Source of the DNA: UMGS1279 sp045577495
GTDB lineage: Bacteria; Bacillota; Clostridia; Oscillospirales; Acutalibacteraceae
Reading direction: 5' to 3'
Length of the DNA stretch: 41,758 nt
Assembly: GCA_045577495.1 (NCBI GenBank)
Contig: JAZNIK010000052.1
Coordinates: 1 to 41,758, forward strand
The notes under the pieces: model-generated
Told to the model about the DNA's origin: nothing
What the model saw: only the letters and a program-made list of their open reading frames with translations
Database searches by the model: none
Position numbers and translations under genes: made by a program
Shown: one piece after another, positions 40,203-41,758 of the stretch
Layout of the letters: the number at the start of each line of letters is the position of its first letter
How positions within the stretch are numbered: position 1 is the stretch's first letter

Positions 40203-41417
40203 ATGGCAGATAAAATTAAAATGACGACACCTTTGGTTGAGATGGACGGCGACGAAATGACCAGAATCATCTGGAAAATGATAAAGGAAATTTTGTTAGA
40301 ACCATATATCGACCTTAAAACCGAGTATTATGATTTAGGTCTTGTTTATCGTAACGAAACAAACGACCAGGTTACTATCGATTCGGCAGAGGCAACAAAA
40401 AAATATGGCGTTGCGGTTAAATGCGCTACAATCACCCCTAACGCACAGCGTATGACAGAGTACAACCTTAAAGAAATGTGGAAATCTCCAAACGGCACCA
40501 TTCGTGCCATATTGGATGGCACAGTTTTCAGAAAACCTATTTTGGTTAAGGGAATCACACCATATATCCCCACTTGGACAAAGCCAATCACAATCGCACG
40601 TCACGCATATGGCGATATCTATAAAAACACCGAATTAAAGGTAGCAGATGGTAGCAAAGCAGAGCTTGTTGTAACCGATAAAGAGGGTAATGAAACAAGA
40701 GCCCTTATTCACGAATTCAAGGGTTCGGACGGTATCATTCAGGGTGTACACAATATAGATGCATCTATTGCTTCCTTTGCTCGCGCCTGCTTCAACTATG
40801 CACTCGATGCAAAAGAGGATTTATGGTTTGCATCAAAGGATACCATCTCCAAAACCTACGACCATCGCTTTAAGGATATCTTTGCCGAGATTTATGAGAA
40901 TGAGTATAAGGATAAGTTCGAGGGTATTGGCATCGAGTATTTCTACACCCTTATAGATGACGTTATCGCTCGTGTTGTTCGCTCTAACGGTGGATTTATC
41001 TGGGCTTGTAAAAACTACGATGGCGATGTTATGTCCGATATGCTTGCAACAGCATTTGGTAGCCTTGGACTTATGACCTCGGTGCTTGTTTCACCCGATG
41101 GCGTGTATGAGTATGAGGCAGCACACGGCACGGTTACAAGGCACTATTATAATTATCTCAAGGGCGAAAAGACCTCTACCAACCCAATCGCAACAATCTT
41201 CGCTTGGACAGGAGCTCTTAAAAAGCGCGGCGAGATGGATAATATCCCCGAGCTTTGCGAGTTTGCAGATAAGCTTGAAAAAGCATCTATTCAAACAATG
41301 GAAGATGGCATTATGGATAAGAACCTTGCCGCAATGTCAACCCTAGAGCATAAAACTCCTGTTGACACCGAAACCTTCCTGCGTGAGATTGATAATAGAT
41401 TAAAGAATTTAATGTAA
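40203..41417 (+). CDS. icd: NADP-dependent isocitrate dehydrogenase, eukaryote-like type
   Basis: Oxidatively decarboxylates isocitrate to 2-oxoglutarate, here most likely for glutamate synthesis. The 404-aa protein is the dimeric type also known from eukaryotes, not the E. coli form. It starts with TPLVEMDGDEMTRIIW; the substrate site has SPNGTIRAILDGTVFRKPI and RHAYGDIYKNTE. The metal-binding Asp lie around YTLIDDVIARVV and NYDGDVMSD, and AAHGTVTRHYY carries the Arg-His pair linked with NADP specificity. It follows aconitase closely and is followed after 45 bases by rex. Confidence 0.95.
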   Translation: MADKIKMTTPLVEMDGDEMTRIIWKMIKEILLEPYIDLKTEYYDLGLVYRNETNDQVTIDSAEATKKYGVAVKCATITPNAQRMTEYNLKEMWKSPNGTIRAILDGTVFRKPILVKGITPYIPTWTKPITIARHAYGDIYKNTELKVADGSKAELVVTDKEGNETRALIHEFKGSDGIIQGVHNIDASIASFARACFNYALDAKEDLWFASKDTISKTYDHRFKDIFAEIYENEYKDKFEGIGIEYFYTLIDDVIARVVRSNGGFIWACKNYDGDVMSDMLATAFGSLGLMTSVLVSPDGVYEYEAAHGTVTRHYYNYLKGEKTSTNPIATIFAWTGALKKRGEMDNIPELCEFADKLEKASIQTMEDGIMDKNLAAMSTLEHKTPVDTETFLREIDNRLKNLM

Positions 41418-41462
41418 CCGATTGTCCACTTCAACTTCTTACAATAATCGGGAGGAAAGCAT

Positions 41463-41758
41463 ATGAATAACGCACAAGGCATATCCGATTTGGTTATTAA
41501 CCGATTACCAAGATATTATAGATTTTTAGGTGAGCTTATCGCTGAGGGGGTAGAGAGAATATCCTCAAGAGAGCTCTCTGAAAGAATGGGGCTTACCGCA
41601 AGTCAGATAAGGCAGGACCTCAACTGTTTTGGCGAGTTTGGTCAACAGGGTTACGGTTATAATATTGACCTGCTTCAATCCGAAATAGGAAAAATTCTTG
41701 GTTTGGACTGTCCGCAAAATGCAATCCTTATAGGTGTTGGTAATCTTGGCCGTGCTAT
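41463..41758 (+). CDS. rex: Redox-sensing repressor Rex, N-terminal part
   Basis: Truncated by the window end after 98 codons. Rex senses the NADH/NAD ratio and represses fermentation and related genes. The visible part contains the winged helix (about residues 5-75; ISDLVINRLPRYYRFLGEL, VERISSRELSERMGLTASQIRQDLNCFGEFGQQGYGY), then the start of the Rossmann domain with ILIGVGNLGRA as the NADH-binding glycine motif. All three match the family closely. GGGAGG lies about eight bases before ATG at 41463. The position behind aconitase and isocitrate dehydrogenase suggests read-through transcription. Confidence 0.95.
   Translation, partial: MNNAQGISDLVINRLPRYYRFLGELIAEGVERISSRELSERMGLTASQIRQDLNCFGEFGQQGYGYNIDLLQSEIGKILGLDCPQNAILIGVGNLGRA

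Noticed and set aside
1..41758. CRISPR array, tRNA genes, insertion sequences or prophage
   Set aside because: No regular short repeats with spacers, no cloverleaf genes ending in a plausible acceptor stem, and no transposase, integrase or phage structural genes were found.

Overview
The window looks like chromosomal DNA of a low-GC Firmicute of the class Clostridia, probably a gut-type Oscillospirales/Ruminococcaceae relative. The basis is AT-rich intergenic DNA, strong AGGAGG-type ribosome sites, sigma-A promoters, the order SRP RNA-dnaX-ebfC-recR, GatCAB amidotransferase, a Rex repressor and a QueT transporter. This placement is inference; no rRNA gene is present to test it. No phage, insertion sequence, CRISPR array or tRNA gene was found.

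Layout. 1-7.3 kb holds single genes on alternating strands: an unrecognised protein, a LysM/M14 cell-wall peptidase, two small XRE-repressor loci each divergent from a small gene (a SLOG-like protein and a Cys-rich protein), an IMP dehydrogenase of the Tritrichomonas type, and an LTA-synthase-like membrane sulfatase. 7.3-14.9 kb is mostly minus strand: an EF-G-like GTPase, then an apparent operon (hexapeptide protein, Nudix, two zinc-finger DUF2628-like membrane proteins, HAD phosphatase, CCA-adding enzyme). 15.1-21.1 kb is plus strand: SRP RNA, dnaX (with a probable gamma-producing frameshift site), ebfC, recR, gatC, gatA, gatB. 21.2-23.9 kb is minus strand: a lipoprotein behind an unusual structured leader, a second copy of that RNA, and PHP, DRTGG and AraC genes. 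A GH2 beta-mannosidase-like gene is divergent from araC. 26.4-31.2 kb is a minus-strand glycogen/maltodextrin operon (glgP, GH13 amylase, queT). 31.4 kb to the end is plus strand: a P-type ATPase with altered core motifs, rsmA, a MinD-like ATPase, mgsA, aspS, aconitase, isocitrate dehydrogenase and the start of rex.

Functional themes are replication and recombination (dnaX, ebfC, recR), translation (SRP RNA, EF-G-like protein, CCA enzyme, GatCAB, RsmA, AspRS), storage-glucan use (GlgP, GH13), the oxidative branch from citrate to 2-oxoglutarate placed beside the NADH sensor Rex, and envelope work (M14 peptidase, LTA-synthase-like protein).

The best candidate for something undescribed is the pair of about 106-nt structured RNA elements at 21664-21970. 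They share two 13-nt identical blocks, compensatory stems and Rho-independent terminators, and the proximal copy sits between its own promoter and a lipoprotein gene. Next in interest are the P-type ATPase with changed TGES, PEGLP, GDGVND and ion-site residues, the dnaX slippery heptamer with an immediate -1 stop, and the MinD-like protein that ends before a membrane-targeting helix.
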